Numbered from the stretch's first letter, positions 34,936 through 44,152 are shown. The stretch is DNA of 64,000 nt from Aliiruegeria lutimaris (GCF_900099935.1 NZ_FNEK01000018.1:27523-91522); one strand, 5' to 3'. The notes: a model not told the origin generated them from the letters alone. Translations and numbers: made by a program.

Positions 34936-36600
34936 ATGTATCGCTACGACGAATTCGACACCGCCTTCCTTGCCAAGCGCAATGCTCAGTTCCGTGCCCA
35001 AGTGGAGCGCCGCATCGACGGCTCGCTGACCGAGGACGAGTTCAAGCCGTTGCGCCTGATGAACGGGCTCTACCTGCAACTGCATGCCTACATGCTGCGG
35101 GTCGCCATCCCCTATGGCTCGCTCGACGCACAGAAGTTGCGCAAGCTGGCGGAGCTCGCGGAGCGGTGGGACAAAGGCTACGGCCATTTCACCACGCGAC
35201 AGAATATCCAGTATAACTGGCCCAAGTTGCGCGACGTGCCGGACATGCTGGACGCGCTGGCCGAGGTCGGCATGCACGCGATCCAGACCTCCGGCAACAC
35301 GATCCGCAACGTGACCGCGGACCATTTCGCCGGCGCTTCCGCCGACGAGATCGCCGACCCGCGCCCCTATGCCGAATTGATCCGCCAGTGGTCCACCGAC
35401 CACCCGGAGTTCCAGTTCCTGCCTCGCAAGTTCAAGATCGCCATCACCGGCTCGCCCAATGACCGCGCCGTGACCCGCGCCCATGATATCGGCCTGCGGA
35501 TGCTGGAGCGCGAAGGCCAGACAGGCTTCGAGGTGATCGTGGGCGGCGGGCTTGGCCGCACGCCGATGGTGGGCAAGGTGATCCGCGATTTCGTGCCGGA
35601 AAACGAGCTGCTGCCCTACCTGGAAGCCGTCGTGCATGTCTACAACCAGCACGGCCGCCGCGATAACAAGTACAAGGCCCGCATCAAGATCACCGTGCAC
35701 GAGAACGGGCTCGACACGATCCGCGAGCAGGTTGAAGCCGCCTTCGAGCGCACCCGCGCCGAATTCGAGGGCGTGGACGAACGCGTCATCGCCCGCATCC
35801 GCGCCCGTTTCCGCGCACCAGACCTCGTGGGCGGCGAAACGCAGGCTTACCAAGATGCGCGCCTGGACCCTGTCTTCCGTTCCTGGGCGGACACCAACCT
35901 CGCCGAGCACAAGGACCCGGACCACGCCATCGTGACCATTTCGCTCAAGGCGCATGGGGCAACACCGGGGGATGCCACCGCCGGCCAGATGCGGGTAATG
36001 GCGGAGCTTGCCGAACAATATGGGTATGACGAGCTGCGCATCAGCCACCAGCAGAACGTGATCCTGCCCCATGTCCGCAAATCGGACCTGCCGGCGGTAT
36101 TCGAGGAGCTGAAGGCGGCAGGGCTGGCCACGGCCAATATCGGGCTCGCCTCGGACATCATCGCCTGCCCCGGCATGGATTACTGCGCGCTGGCCACCGC
36201 GCGCTCGATCCCTGTCGCCCAGCAGCTCGCACAGCGGGTCGAGGACCTGCGCATCGAGCACGAGGTCGGCCCGCTGCAGATCAAGATCTCCGGCTGCATC
36301 AATGCCTGTGGGCATCACCATGTCGGCCATATCGGCATTCTCGGCCTCGACCGGGGCGGCGTGGAGACCTACCAGATCACGCTTGGCGGCGACGCCACCG
36401 AGACTGCCGAGATCGGCCAGCGCACCGGCCCGGGCTTCTCCTACGAGGAGATCGTGCCGGCCATCGAGCGGCTGATGCTGGCCTATCTGGAAGTGCGCGA
36501 AGACGAGACCGAAACCTTCCTCGAAGCCTATCGCCGCCTTGGCGTTGCTCCCTTCAAGGAAGCGCTCTACGGGCCGGAGAAACAACGCGATGCAGCCTGA
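34936..36600 (+). CDS. cysI: Sulfite reductase hemoprotein (nitrite/sulfite reductase family)
   Basis: The 554-residue enzyme reduces sulfite to sulfide with six electrons. It has the two-fold repeated ferredoxin-like and siroheme domains, with GYGHFTTRQNIQYNWPKL in the first half and RISHQQNVILPHV in the second. The siroheme-[4Fe-4S] cysteines are Cys411 and Cys417 (ACPGMDYC) and Cys454 and Cys458 (GCINACGHH). No flavoprotein CysJ gene is present, so electrons most likely come from ferredoxin, recharged by the reductase encoded at the end of the operon. The neighbours point to sulfite rather than nitrite as substrate. Confidence 0.92.
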   Translation: MYRYDEFDTAFLAKRNAQFRAQVERRIDGSLTEDEFKPLRLMNGLYLQLHAYMLRVAIPYGSLDAQKLRKLAELAERWDKGYGHFTTRQNIQYNWPKLRDVPDMLDALAEVGMHAIQTSGNTIRNVTADHFAGASADEIADPRPYAELIRQWSTDHPEFQFLPRKFKIAITGSPNDRAVTRAHDIGLRMLEREGQTGFEVIVGGGLGRTPMVGKVIRDFVPENELLPYLEAVVHVYNQHGRRDNKYKARIKITVHENGLDTIREQVEAAFERTRAEFEGVDERVIARIRARFRAPDLVGGETQAYQDARLDPVFRSWADTNLAEHKDPDHAIVTISLKAHGATPGDATAGQMRVMAELAEQYGYDELRISHQQNVILPHVRKSDLPAVFEELKAAGLATANIGLASDIIACPGMDYCALATARSIPVAQQLAQRVEDLRIEHEVGPLQIKISGCINACGHHHVGHIGILGLDRGGVETYQITLGGDATETAEIGQRTGPGFSYEEIVPAIERLMLAYLEVREDETETFLEAYRRLGVAPFKEALYGPEKQRDAA

Positions 36601-37345
36601 CGCAATCCAGACAGTCCCCGCCAACCGGGCGGAAATCGTGACCGACGCCATCGGGTCGCTGCAAGGTGCCAGGCGGCTGGCGGCGGCCATTGCGCATCCC
36701 CTGATGGGCAAGCTGGCGATGGTTTCCTCCTTCGGGGCAGAATCCGTCGTCCTGCTGCACCAGCTTTCGCTCGTGGCGCCCGAAACGCCGGTGCTCTTCA
36801 TCGACACGCAGATGCTCTTCCCCGAGACGTTGGACTACCAGCGCGAAGTGGCGAACGCGCTCGGGCTGACGGGCATTCGGGTGATCCGCGCGCGGGCCAT
36901 GAACCTCGCCGTGGAGGACCCCGCCAATGCGCTGCACCTGAGCGACACCGACGCGTGCTGCGACTTGCGCAAGACCCGGCCGCTGGAGAAGGCGTTGCAG
37001 CCCTTCGATAGCTGGATCTCCGGGCGCAAGCGGTTCCAGTCAGGCACCCGCGCCCGGTTGCCGCTGATCGAGGAAGAGGCCGGAAAGTTGAAGCTGAACC
37101 CGATGGCGGACTGGTCTTCCGAGCAGATCGCCGACTATATCCGCCGCCACGACCTGCCCCGCCATCCACTGGTGGCCAAGGGCTTCCCCTCCATCGGCTG
37201 CGCGCCCTGCACCTCGCCCGTGGCCGAGGGTGAAGACCCGCGCTCGGGGCGTTGGCGCGGCCAGGACAAGGTCGAATGCGGCATTCATTTCGTGAACGGC
37301 AAGATGGTCCGCGTTGGACCTGCCACAACAGAGCAAGGAACCTGA
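36590..37345 (+). CDS. cysH: Adenylylsulfate (APS/PAPS) reductase, iron-sulfur type
   Basis: The 251-residue enzyme reduces APS (or PAPS) to sulfite using thioredoxin. The nucleotide-binding VSSFGAESVVLLH and the C-terminal ECGIHF (catalytic Cys230) are present. Cys123-Cys124 (DACCDLRK) and Cys204-x2-Cys207 (GCAPC) make the [4Fe-4S] site, which marks the APS-preferring bacterial and plant-like group. The ATG at 36590 lies 11 bp inside cysI. It supplies sulfite to CysI. Confidence 0.92.
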   Translation: MQPDAIQTVPANRAEIVTDAIGSLQGARRLAAAIAHPLMGKLAMVSSFGAESVVLLHQLSLVAPETPVLFIDTQMLFPETLDYQREVANALGLTGIRVIRARAMNLAVEDPANALHLSDTDACCDLRKTRPLEKALQPFDSWISGRKRFQSGTRARLPLIEEEAGKLKLNPMADWSSEQIADYIRRHDLPRHPLVAKGFPSIGCAPCTSPVAEGEDPRSGRWRGQDKVECGIHFVNGKMVRVGPATTEQGT

Positions 37346-37346
37346 C

Positions 37347-37760
37347 ATGGCTGTCATCGTGACCGACCAGGGTTTCGGCCCCGAAACCTTTGACGGCGTT
37401 TTTACCGCGCTGGATGAGCTTCCGCCCTCGGGTGAAGCCCATGCGGTGGACCTCGCCCCTGACACCGTTACCAAGGCGCTGGCGCCGCTGGTGGGGGCTG
37501 TCGGGCTGATCCGCATCGACTTCCCCAGCTTCGCCGATGGCCGCGGCTTCTCCATCGCGCGCGCCCTTCGCCGCATGGGATATTCTGGCCGCCTGCGCGC
37601 CCGGGGCCACGTGCTGGCAGACCAATATGCCATGGCGCGGCGCTCCGGTTTCGACGAGGTGGAGATCGACGAGTCTCTGGCCGCGCGCCAGCCCGAGGAT
37701 CAATGGCTTGCCCGCGCCGATTGGCAGGAGCATGACTATCGGTCGCGCCTCGCAAGCTGA
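37347..37760 (+). CDS. DUF934 protein of the sulfur assimilation operon
   Basis: The 137-residue protein matches the DUF934 family, found next to cysI/cysH in proteobacteria and suspected to be part of sulfite reduction. The core motif IRIDFPSFADGRGFSIARALRRMGYSGRLRA followed by HVLADQYAMARRSGFDEVEID is diagnostic. AAGGA precedes the start two bases after the cysH stop. Its molecular function has not been shown, to my knowledge. Confidence 0.88.
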   Translation: MAVIVTDQGFGPETFDGVFTALDELPPSGEAHAVDLAPDTVTKALAPLVGAVGLIRIDFPSFADGRGFSIARALRRMGYSGRLRARGHVLADQYAMARRSGFDEVEIDESLAARQPEDQWLARADWQEHDYRSRLAS

Positions 37761-37828
37761 ACTCTGCCCTTTACATAAATTCAATATCCCGCATACACGA
37801 ACAGGATCGGAGCCCGCCGGGCACCGAA

Positions 37829-38689
37829 ATGGATGACATGACCGAGCTGAAACCCGTGACCGACGCAAACCCGATCAAGGCCGTTCCCACCCTGCCCGAC
37901 GCGCAGACAGTGACTTTCGTGAAGCACTGGACGGACCGGCTGTTCCATTTCCGCTGCACCCGCCCGCAAACGCTTCGCTTCCGGTCGGGCGAATTCGTGA
38001 TGATTGGCCTGATGGGCGATCCGGACCCGAAAACGGGCAAGCAGAAACCGATTCTGCGCGCCTATTCCATCGCCTCGCCCAACTGGGACGAGGAGCTGGA
38101 ATTCTATTCGATCAAGGTGCCGGACGGCCCGCTGACCTCCCGGCTGCAAAAGATCAAGGTGGGCGACCAGATCATCCTGCGGCCCAAACCGGTCGGCACG
38201 TTGGTGCATGACGCGCTGCTACCGGGCAAGCGGCTGTGGTTCTTCGCCACCGGCACCGGGTTCGCGCCCTTCGCCTCGCTCTTGCGCGAGCCGCAGACCT
38301 ACGAGGATTACGACGAGGTCATCATCACCCATACCTGCCGTGAAGTGGGCGAGCTGGCCTATGGCGCGGAGTTGATCGAGGACCTGCGCAAGGACGAGCT
38401 TCTGGCCGAGCTGATGGGCGAGGATTTCCACAAGAAGCTGCGCTACTACCCGACCACGACCCGCGAGGAGAGTCACAAGATGGGCCGCATCACCGACCTG
38501 ATGCGCTCGGGTGAAGTTTTCCGCGATCTCGGCATCGAACCGATCGCACCGGAGACGGACCGGGCGATGGTTTGCGGCAATCTCGCCTTCAACCTCGAAC
38601 TCAAGGAGATGCTCGAGGAATACGGGCTGCACGAGGGTGCCAATTCCGAGCCGCGCGAATATGTGGTCGAAAAGGCCTTCGTGGACTGA
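37829..38689 (+). CDS. fpr: Ferredoxin-NADP(+) reductase
   Basis: The 286-residue flavoprotein passes electrons between NADPH and ferredoxin or flavodoxin. The FAD-binding RAYSIASPNWDEELEFYSI, the pyrophosphate-contacting GPLTSRLQ, the NADP-binding ATGTGFAPFASLLREP and the C-terminal MVCGNLAFNLELKEML are clear. The C-terminus ends in EYVVEKAFVD, like Rhodobacter FPR and unlike plant enzymes. Position at the end of the cys operon suggests it charges ferredoxin for CysI. It starts 69 bp after the DUF934 gene, so it may also have its own promoter. Confidence 0.92.
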   Translation: MDDMTELKPVTDANPIKAVPTLPDAQTVTFVKHWTDRLFHFRCTRPQTLRFRSGEFVMIGLMGDPDPKTGKQKPILRAYSIASPNWDEELEFYSIKVPDGPLTSRLQKIKVGDQIILRPKPVGTLVHDALLPGKRLWFFATGTGFAPFASLLREPQTYEDYDEVIITHTCREVGELAYGAELIEDLRKDELLAELMGEDFHKKLRYYPTTTREESHKMGRITDLMRSGEVFRDLGIEPIAPETDRAMVCGNLAFNLELKEMLEEYGLHEGANSEPREYVVEKAFVD

Positions 38690-38711
38690 GCCAGCCCTTG
38701 ACCGAATGCCG

Positions 38712-38746
38712 GACGCCGCGCCCGATGGAGCGCGGCGTCGTTGTTT
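38712..38746 (+). terminator. Terminator of the cys-fpr operon
   Basis: GACGCCGCG (38712-38720) and CGCGGCGTC (38731-38739) form a 9-bp stem with a 10-nt loop, followed by GTTGTTT. Confidence 0.8.
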
Positions 38747-38755
38747 CAAATTAGG

Positions 38756-38899
38756 TCAATTGTTGGAGGCGGCGCCATCCGTAGCGCTTTCGGTGGCGGC
38801 GGGCGCCATTTCGGCCTCCTCGTCCGTTCCTCCGGTGAAAAGGGAGTAGCCGACAACAATGAGGACGACGACGACAGCGATTCCGATCCACTTGCCCAT
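38756..38899 (-). CDS. Small membrane protein, 47 residues
   Basis: The ATG at 38899 is preceded by AAGGATA at good spacing. The product has a single hydrophobic segment right at the start (MGKWIGIAVVVVLIVVGYSLF) and then a short acidic, Ala/Thr-rich tail (GGTDEEAEMAPAATES). It is too short for most gene callers. It would sit in the inner membrane with the tail most likely in the periplasm. Function unknown; it is convergent with fpr and stands alone. Confidence 0.6.
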   Translation of the reverse strand: MGKWIGIAVVVVLIVVGYSLFTGGTDEEAEMAPAATESATDGAASNN

Positions 38900-39121
38900 T
38901 TTCGATATCCTTCTGACTAAATGACGCCGCAAGTTCTGGCGACGTTTCCACTATGCCACCGGATTGCGGTACTTTTGACAGCCATGGCATAATGGCGGTG
39001 TCGTCGGCGGCAGATCGCCTGTTTTGGGCTGAACGGCTCAAACGCGCGAAAGATGCGACCTTCCAAACCGCTTTGGATGCCCCTATGAAGCGGTCAAACA
39101 CCCGTTTCCAATTCCAAGCAG

Positions 39122-41044
39122 ATGAGTCGCCCAATGGACATCGCCTATGAATCCCGCAAGACGCTCGACACGATCCTGAGCGAAACGGATTTCTCGGAGA
39201 TACCGGCCCGCCGCCGAAAAGCGTTCCTGAACCGGCTGGAACAGCATTTCCCCGCGTTGTTCGAGCACTTGCTGACACTCTATGGCAACCACTACGATGC
39301 CTGGCTGCACATGCGCCGGCTGGTCGAAACGCTCGCCCAACACCAGGTGAAGAAACACCATGCCGGGCTGCCCGGCGGCAACCAGCCTTGGTATCTCGGC
39401 GAAGATCAGGTCGGCATGGCGGTTTATGTGGACCTGTTCGGCGGCGACCTGAACGGGCTGATCGAACGCATTCCCTACCTGGAAAGCCTCGGCATCACCT
39501 ATCTGCACCTGATGCCGCTCTACGAGGCGCCGAAGGAAAACAGCGATGGCGGCTATGCCGTCTCAGATTACCGCAAGGTGGACCCGAAGCTCGGCACCAA
39601 CAAGCAGTTGAAGGCGCTGGCAGACGCGCTGCACAAGCGCGGCATCCGGATGGTTCTGGATTTCGTCTTCAACCACACCTCCGACGAACATGCCTGGGCC
39701 AAGGCGGCGCTGGCCGGCGATCGCCGGTATCAGGACTTCTACTACCTGCTCGACGAGCCGGAAGCCCGCGCCTATGACGCCACCCTGCGCGAGATCTTCC
39801 CGACCGTGCGGCGCGGCTCGTTCACCTATAACGAAACCGTCGGCAAATGGGTCTGGACCACGTTCAACTCCTTCCAGTGGGACTTGAACTATTCGAACCC
39901 CGACGTCTTCGTCTCGGTCGTGGACGAAATGCTGCATCTCGTGGCGATGGGCGCCGATGTGCTGCGGCTCGACGCGCTGGCCTTTGTCTGGAAAGAGCTC
40001 GGAACTGTCTGCGAGAGCTTGCCGAAGGCGCATACCTTGATCCAGACCTTCAATCTGTGCCTTCGGATCGCGGCGCCGCATGTGCATTTCAAATCCGAAG
40101 CCATCGTCCATCCGGACCAGGTGAACGAGTATATCGGATTGGACGAGTGTGAATTATCCTACAATCCGCTGATGATGGCGCTGATGTGGGAGAGCCTCGC
40201 CACGCGACGCACCGGACTGCTCAACGCCTCGCTGGAGAGGAGCTTTACCATCCCCGAGGGGACGACCTGGGTCAACTATATCCGCTGCCATGACGATATC
40301 GGCTGGACCTGGGACGACGCGATTTCCGGTCGGCTGGGGATCAACGGGCAGGATCACCGCTATTTCCTCAACCAGTTCTACACCGGCCGTTTTTCGGGCA
40401 GTTTCGCCAATGGCGTTCCCTTCCAGGAGAACCCGAGCAATGGCGACTGCCGCGTCTGCGGCACGCTGGCCTCGCTCGCGGGGGTTGAACAGGCCGGGGC
40501 ATCCGGCGACCCGCAGCTTCTGGAACATGCGCTGCGCCGGGTTAAGCTGCTCAACGGGATCGAGCTGTCCATGCCGGGCCTGCCGCTGCTCTACCAGGGC
40601 GACGAACTCGGCGCGCTCAACGACCACAGCTACCTTAAGGATCCTGGCAAGGCGGAGGATTCCCGCTGGGTGCATCGCAAGGCACTGACCGAGGCGGATT
40701 TCACGGCGGCGGCAACGAAGGGCACGCCACAGAACCGGATCGCCACGGACATGGCCGCGATGATCCAATTGCGCAAATCGCACGAGATTTTCGCCGCGCA
40801 GGCGTTTGAGCTTCTACGCTCCGACAATCCGCACGTCTTTGCATTCTTGCGTCGGAATGGGCCGGAAACCCTTCTGGTCATTGCGAATTTCAGTGAACAT
40901 TCCACGCAGCCGGGGCTTGATCCGGCGGCCATTCCCGGCATCGATGCTGCACGGGACCTGCTGTCGTCCGACACGACCGGAAAGGGGGCCCTACAGGAGC
41001 TTGAACCCTACGCGCTGCACTGGTTCCACCTGCAATCGGCCTAG
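39122..41044 (+). CDS. Amylosucrase-type glucosyltransferase (GH13)
   Basis: The 640-residue protein matches amylosucrase, which splits sucrose and transfers glucose to make an alpha-1,4-glucan. The barrel motifs are in order: DFVFNHTSDEH, ADVLRLDALAF with nucleophile Asp284, HFKSEAIV with acid/base Glu326, and IRCHDDIGW with Asp391. These fall two positions from the Neisseria polysaccharea enzyme (Asp286, Glu328, Asp393), and the all-helical N-terminal domain and C-terminal beta domain are both present. A second ATG at 39134 could be the start; neither has a strong ribosome binding site. No glycogen or sucrose gene is adjacent, so sucrose use is inferred from the family only. Confidence 0.85.
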   Translation: MSRPMDIAYESRKTLDTILSETDFSEIPARRRKAFLNRLEQHFPALFEHLLTLYGNHYDAWLHMRRLVETLAQHQVKKHHAGLPGGNQPWYLGEDQVGMAVYVDLFGGDLNGLIERIPYLESLGITYLHLMPLYEAPKENSDGGYAVSDYRKVDPKLGTNKQLKALADALHKRGIRMVLDFVFNHTSDEHAWAKAALAGDRRYQDFYYLLDEPEARAYDATLREIFPTVRRGSFTYNETVGKWVWTTFNSFQWDLNYSNPDVFVSVVDEMLHLVAMGADVLRLDALAFVWKELGTVCESLPKAHTLIQTFNLCLRIAAPHVHFKSEAIVHPDQVNEYIGLDECELSYNPLMMALMWESLATRRTGLLNASLERSFTIPEGTTWVNYIRCHDDIGWTWDDAISGRLGINGQDHRYFLNQFYTGRFSGSFANGVPFQENPSNGDCRVCGTLASLAGVEQAGASGDPQLLEHALRRVKLLNGIELSMPGLPLLYQGDELGALNDHSYLKDPGKAEDSRWVHRKALTEADFTAAATKGTPQNRIATDMAAMIQLRKSHEIFAAQAFELLRSDNPHVFAFLRRNGPETLLVIANFSEHSTQPGLDPAAIPGIDAARDLLSSDTTGKGALQELEPYALHWFHLQSA

Positions 41045-41095
41045 CGCGCAGATGGTACAGTAAGGCGCCGCCCGGAAGGGCGACGCCGCAGGGGA

Positions 41096-41662
41096 TTACA
41101 TGCCAAGCGCGCCGCGCGCCTGCTGAAGCGCTGCGTCAAGCAGTGCCGGGTTGGACTGCGCCTGCTCCAGAGCGGTCTCGAGCGTCATTTTCTCCATCTC
41201 GGACAGCCTGGAAGAGTCGATGAGACTGGTGGCGGTGGACAGGTCAAAACCTTCGGTGGTCAACGCATCGGAATCGCCGGTCTCGGTCTCGGCGGTCTCG
41301 GTCTCGGTTGCTTCGGCTTCTGCAGCCTCGGTGGTCTCGGTTTCGGTGGCCTCGGCTTCCGCCGCTTCGCTCGTTTCGGCTTCCTCAGACTCCGCCGCCT
41401 CGGCTTCGGCCGCCTCGGTAGCTCCCGTAGCCTCGGCTGCAGCGGCATCGGCGGCCTTGTTCACTTCTTCGGTCGCCGACTTCAGGACGTCGCCCACGGA
41501 AACCTGTGCAATCTGGTAGCTCTCCGTTACCTCGGCAGCCGCCACGGGCGTGCCCGGCGCTTCGGTGCCAGTCGCCGCCGACGCAATCGTCGCCGGCATC
41601 AGGACCGCACTTCCAGCGAAAAGTCCAAACAAGGCGCATCCGGAAATATTTTTCTTCTGCAA
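41096..41662 (-). CDS. Secreted acidic repeat protein (Ala/Glu/Thr-rich)
   Basis: The product has a Sec signal (LQKKNISGCALFGLFAGSAV... ending TIASA) and a very acidic middle built of near-repeats of EAAEAEATETET, then a short amphipathic C-terminus (SRLSEMEKMTLETALEQAQ, LLDAALQQARGALG). I chose the TTG at 41662 because GGAAGGA lies at ideal distance and the signal then begins Met-Gln-Lys-Lys; an in-frame ATG at 41710 would add 16 residues. It is probably periplasmic or exported and disordered in the middle. No family recognised. The repeats make it a hot spot for length variation. Confidence 0.7.
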   Translation of the reverse strand: MQKKNISGCALFGLFAGSAVLMPATIASAATGTEAPGTPVAAAEVTESYQIAQVSVGDVLKSATEEVNKAADAAAAEATGATEAAEAEAAESEEAETSEAAEAEATETETTEAAEAEATETETAETETGDSDALTTEGFDLSTATSLIDSSRLSEMEKMTLETALEQAQSNPALLDAALQQARGALGM

Positions 41663-41854
41663 AAAATCATCCTTCCCAAAAAGAATCACCAACGCGGCGA
41701 TACCGGTCAAAGCATGCCACCTTCAGGCAACAGGGCAAGGATGGCGCACACAAACGGTTCGAATCCGCGAATTTCCGTGGAGATCGCTTGAAAGATCCGG
41801 GTTTGGCAGCTACTTTCCGCCAACTTTTCTCGCAATGACAGAAGGACCTACGTC

Positions 41855-42400
41855 ATAGCCCGCAGACCTCATAACGCGCCGCCCCAGCGTGACACCGGCC
41901 CCCGCGTCAACGGACGCATCCGGGCCAATGAAATCCGCCTTATTGGCCCCGAGGGCCAGAATGTTGGCGTGGTTTCTCCCGCTCGAGCCATGGAACTGGC
42001 CGAACAGGTGGGCCTGGATCTCGTCGAGATCTCGCCGAATGCCAATCCTCCGGTCTGCAAGATCATGGATTTCGGCAAATACAAATACGAAACCCAGAAG
42101 CGCGAGTCCGAAGCGCGCAAGAAGCAGAAGACAATCGAGGTGAAGGAGGTGAAATTCCGCCCCAACACCGACACGCACGACTATGACGTCAAGATGCGCA
42201 ACGTCATCCGCTTCCTGGAGAACGGCGACAAGGTGAAGGTCACCCTGCGTTTCCGTGGCCGCGAGATGGCGCACCAGAACCTCGGCCGCGAGCTGCTGGA
42301 ACGGGTTGCCGAGGATATAAAGGAACTGGGCAAGGTCGAGAACATGCCCAAGATGGAAGGCCGGCAGATGGTCATGATGATCGGACCGATTGCCAAGTAG
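41855..42400 (+). CDS. infC: Translation initiation factor IF-3, AUA start
   Basis: The 181-residue factor binds the 30S subunit and checks initiator tRNA pairing. The conserved N-domain begins [22 protein letters not shown], which places the start at the ATA codon at 41855; AGAAGGACC lies just upstream. Linker and C-domain landmarks are [40 protein letters not shown] and [13 protein letters not shown]. There is no ATG in position to make the full protein; the first in-frame ATG comes only at residue 45. IF-3 genes often use rare start codons (AUU in E. coli) so that IF-3 represses its own translation; AUA fits that logic. A strong terminator follows; no rpmI-rplT follow here. Confidence 0.9.
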   Translation: MARRPHNAPPQRDTGPRVNGRIRANEIRLIGPEGQNVGVVSPARAMELAEQVGLDLVEISPNANPPVCKIMDFGKYKYETQKRESEARKKQKTIEVKEVKFRPNTDTHDYDVKMRNVIRFLENGDKVKVTLRFRGREMAHQNLGRELLERVAEDIKELGKVENMPKMEGRQMVMMIGPIAK

Positions 42401-42474
42401 CGCCTTCCAGGCGAACCGGCGGGTCAACCGCTTGCGCCAGAAGATTTCCCGCCGGGTGCCAAGACATTCGGCGG

Positions 42475-42512
42475 AACGGCAGGACCCCGGCATCGGTGGC
42501 CCTGCCGTTTTT
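42475..42512 (+). terminator. Rho-independent terminator after infC
   Basis: ACGGCAGG (42476-42483) pairs with CCTGCCGT (42501-42508), extended by inner GC pairs, followed by TTTTT to 42512. Confidence 0.85.
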
Positions 42513-42532
42513 GGTTTCAAACCGGTAATGCG

Positions 42533-43219
42533 ATGACCTCTGACAGAGACGGCAAGCGCCACACGGCGCGCTATACCCGCGAAATGCACGGCGCCGGGGC
42601 GGATGAACGGTTGGACTCGCGGGTTTTTCACCGCAACGCCCCGCCGATCATCGCCATGCTGAGCCAGTACCTGTTGGGGAGCACCGGCACCGTGTTGGAG
42701 ATCGGCGCAGGCACCGGGCAACACGCCGCCGCCTTTGCGCTCGCCTTTCCGACGCTGGACTGGGTACCTTCGGACCCCTATCCGGATCACCTTGCCTCGA
42801 TCCGCGCGTGGCGCCGGGAACTGCACCAGCGCGACGGGAGCGCAATCGAACTCGACGCCGCCGAAGACTGGGCGCGCCTCGCGGCGGTCCAAGCACTCGG
42901 TCCCCTTGCGGGCATCTATGCCGGAAATGTCACTCATATCGCTCCCTGGGCCGTGACCGAAGGCATCCTTGCCGGTGCAGGCAGATGCCTTGCACCGGAG
43001 GGGAAGCTCTTTCTCTACGGGCCGTTCCGGGAGGGAACCGAGTATTTCGGTGAAGGAAACCGGCGCTTCGACGCCGGCCTGCGGGCCGACAACGCCGATT
43101 GGGGCTTGCGCGACATGAACCATATCGAGGCGTTTGCGCGCGGCCACGGGCTGCACCCGACCGCGCGCCATGCGATGCCGGCGAACAACCACCTGCTGGT
43201 GCTGACCCGCCGGCCCTAG
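42533..43219 (+). CDS. DUF938 SAM-dependent methyltransferase-like protein
   Basis: The 228-residue protein matches the DUF938 family: FHRNAPPIIAMLSQYL, then the SAM-binding VLEIGAGTGQHAAAFALAFP, VPSDPYPDHLASI, and the late motif GPFREGTEYFGEGNRRFDAGLRADNADWGLRDM. The Rossmann motif is intact, so methyltransferase activity is likely, but no substrate is known for the family. It starts 20 bp after the infC terminator and ends four bases from the arginase stop on the other strand. Confidence 0.85.
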   Translation: MTSDRDGKRHTARYTREMHGAGADERLDSRVFHRNAPPIIAMLSQYLLGSTGTVLEIGAGTGQHAAAFALAFPTLDWVPSDPYPDHLASIRAWRRELHQRDGSAIELDAAEDWARLAAVQALGPLAGIYAGNVTHIAPWAVTEGILAGAGRCLAPEGKLFLYGPFREGTEYFGEGNRRFDAGLRADNADWGLRDMNHIEAFARGHGLHPTARHAMPANNHLLVLTRRP

Positions 43220-43222
43220 CGG

Positions 43223-44152
43223 TCAGAAGCTGCGGGTCGGACGGTCGAGCACCTGCCGGCCGAACAGGCTCGCCGTCAGGTCGACCATGAGCCGCGCTGT
43301 CCGCCCCCGGTCGTCGAGGAACGGGTTGAGCTCGACCAGGTCCAACGAACTGACCAGTCCGCTGTCATGCAGCATCTCCATCACCAGATGCGCCTCGCGG
43401 AAGGTGGCCCCGCCCGGGACGGTCGTGCCTACCGCGGGCGCGATAGCCGGATCGAGGAAATCCACGTCAAGGCTCACATGCAGCAGGCCGTTTGCCGCCG
43501 CGACGCGCTCGAGGAAAGGCGCAAGCAGGCGGGAGATCCCGATCTCGTCGATCGCACGCATGTCATGCGCCTCGACACCGGCGGCGCGCACGAGCCCCCG
43601 CTCGCGCGGGTCGACCGAGCGCAAGCCGAGGATGCAGACATTGCCCGGATCCAACACCGCCGGCAAAGGCCGGCCAAGATAGGGCTCGAAGCCCGGCAGG
43701 CCGCAGGCAAAGGCAAGCGGTGTGCCATGCAGGTTGCCGCTCTCGGTGGTCTCGAACGTGTTGAAATCGGCATGTGCGTCGAGCCAAAGGACGAATAGCG
43801 GGCGCCCCTTCTCATCGGCAACCGCGGCATGGCCCGCGACCGTGCCGAGCGACAGCGAGTGATCGCCACCGAGATAGATCGGGAAGGCCGGGCCGCGCGC
43901 CAGCTCACGCGCGGCGGCGAAAAGCGAGCGTGTCCAGCCGGCCACCAATTGCAGGTTCTTTAATCGACCGATATCGGACACCGCGTCCAGCGCCGCCGCC
44001 CGGACCGCGTTGCCACGGTCCTCGACATCGAAGCCGAGCGCTTCCAGCTCTTCGACAATCCCCGCCGTACGATAGGCATCCGGCCCCATCAGGCAACCGC
44101 GCCGGCCGCTGCCCTCCTCCACCGGGGCCCCCAGCAGAACAATCCTTTCCAT
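43223..44152 (-). CDS. rocF: Arginase
   Basis: The 309-residue manganese enzyme splits arginine into ornithine and urea. The metal-binding motifs are GGDHS (95-99), WLDAHADFNTFETTESGNLHG (DAHAD at 125-129) and SLDVDFLDPAIAPAVGTTVPGG, all complete; the NLHG loop favours arginase over agmatinase. The urea produced could be used by the urease encoded 4 kb away in the same direction. The ATG at 44152 (MERIVLLG) is preferred to an in-frame start 36 bases upstream. Confidence 0.9.
   Translation of the reverse strand: MERIVLLGAPVEEGSGRRGCLMGPDAYRTAGIVEELEALGFDVEDRGNAVRAAALDAVSDIGRLKNLQLVAGWTRSLFAAARELARGPAFPIYLGGDHSLSLGTVAGHAAVADEKGRPLFVLWLDAHADFNTFETTESGNLHGTPLAFACGLPGFEPYLGRPLPAVLDPGNVCILGLRSVDPRERGLVRAAGVEAHDMRAIDEIGISRLLAPFLERVAAANGLLHVSLDVDFLDPAIAPAVGTTVPGGATFREAHLVMEMLHDSGLVSSLDLVELNPFLDDRGRTARLMVDLTASLFGRQVLDRPTRSF

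Noticed and set aside
41744..41762. GGTTCGAATCCGCG resembling a tRNA T-arm
   Set aside because: The flanking bases do not pair into a T stem and no acceptor, D or anticodon arms can be drawn around it.
42407..43219. Expectation of rpmI and rplT after infC
   Set aside because: A strong terminator and an unrelated methyltransferase gene follow; no ribosomal protein gene is present here.
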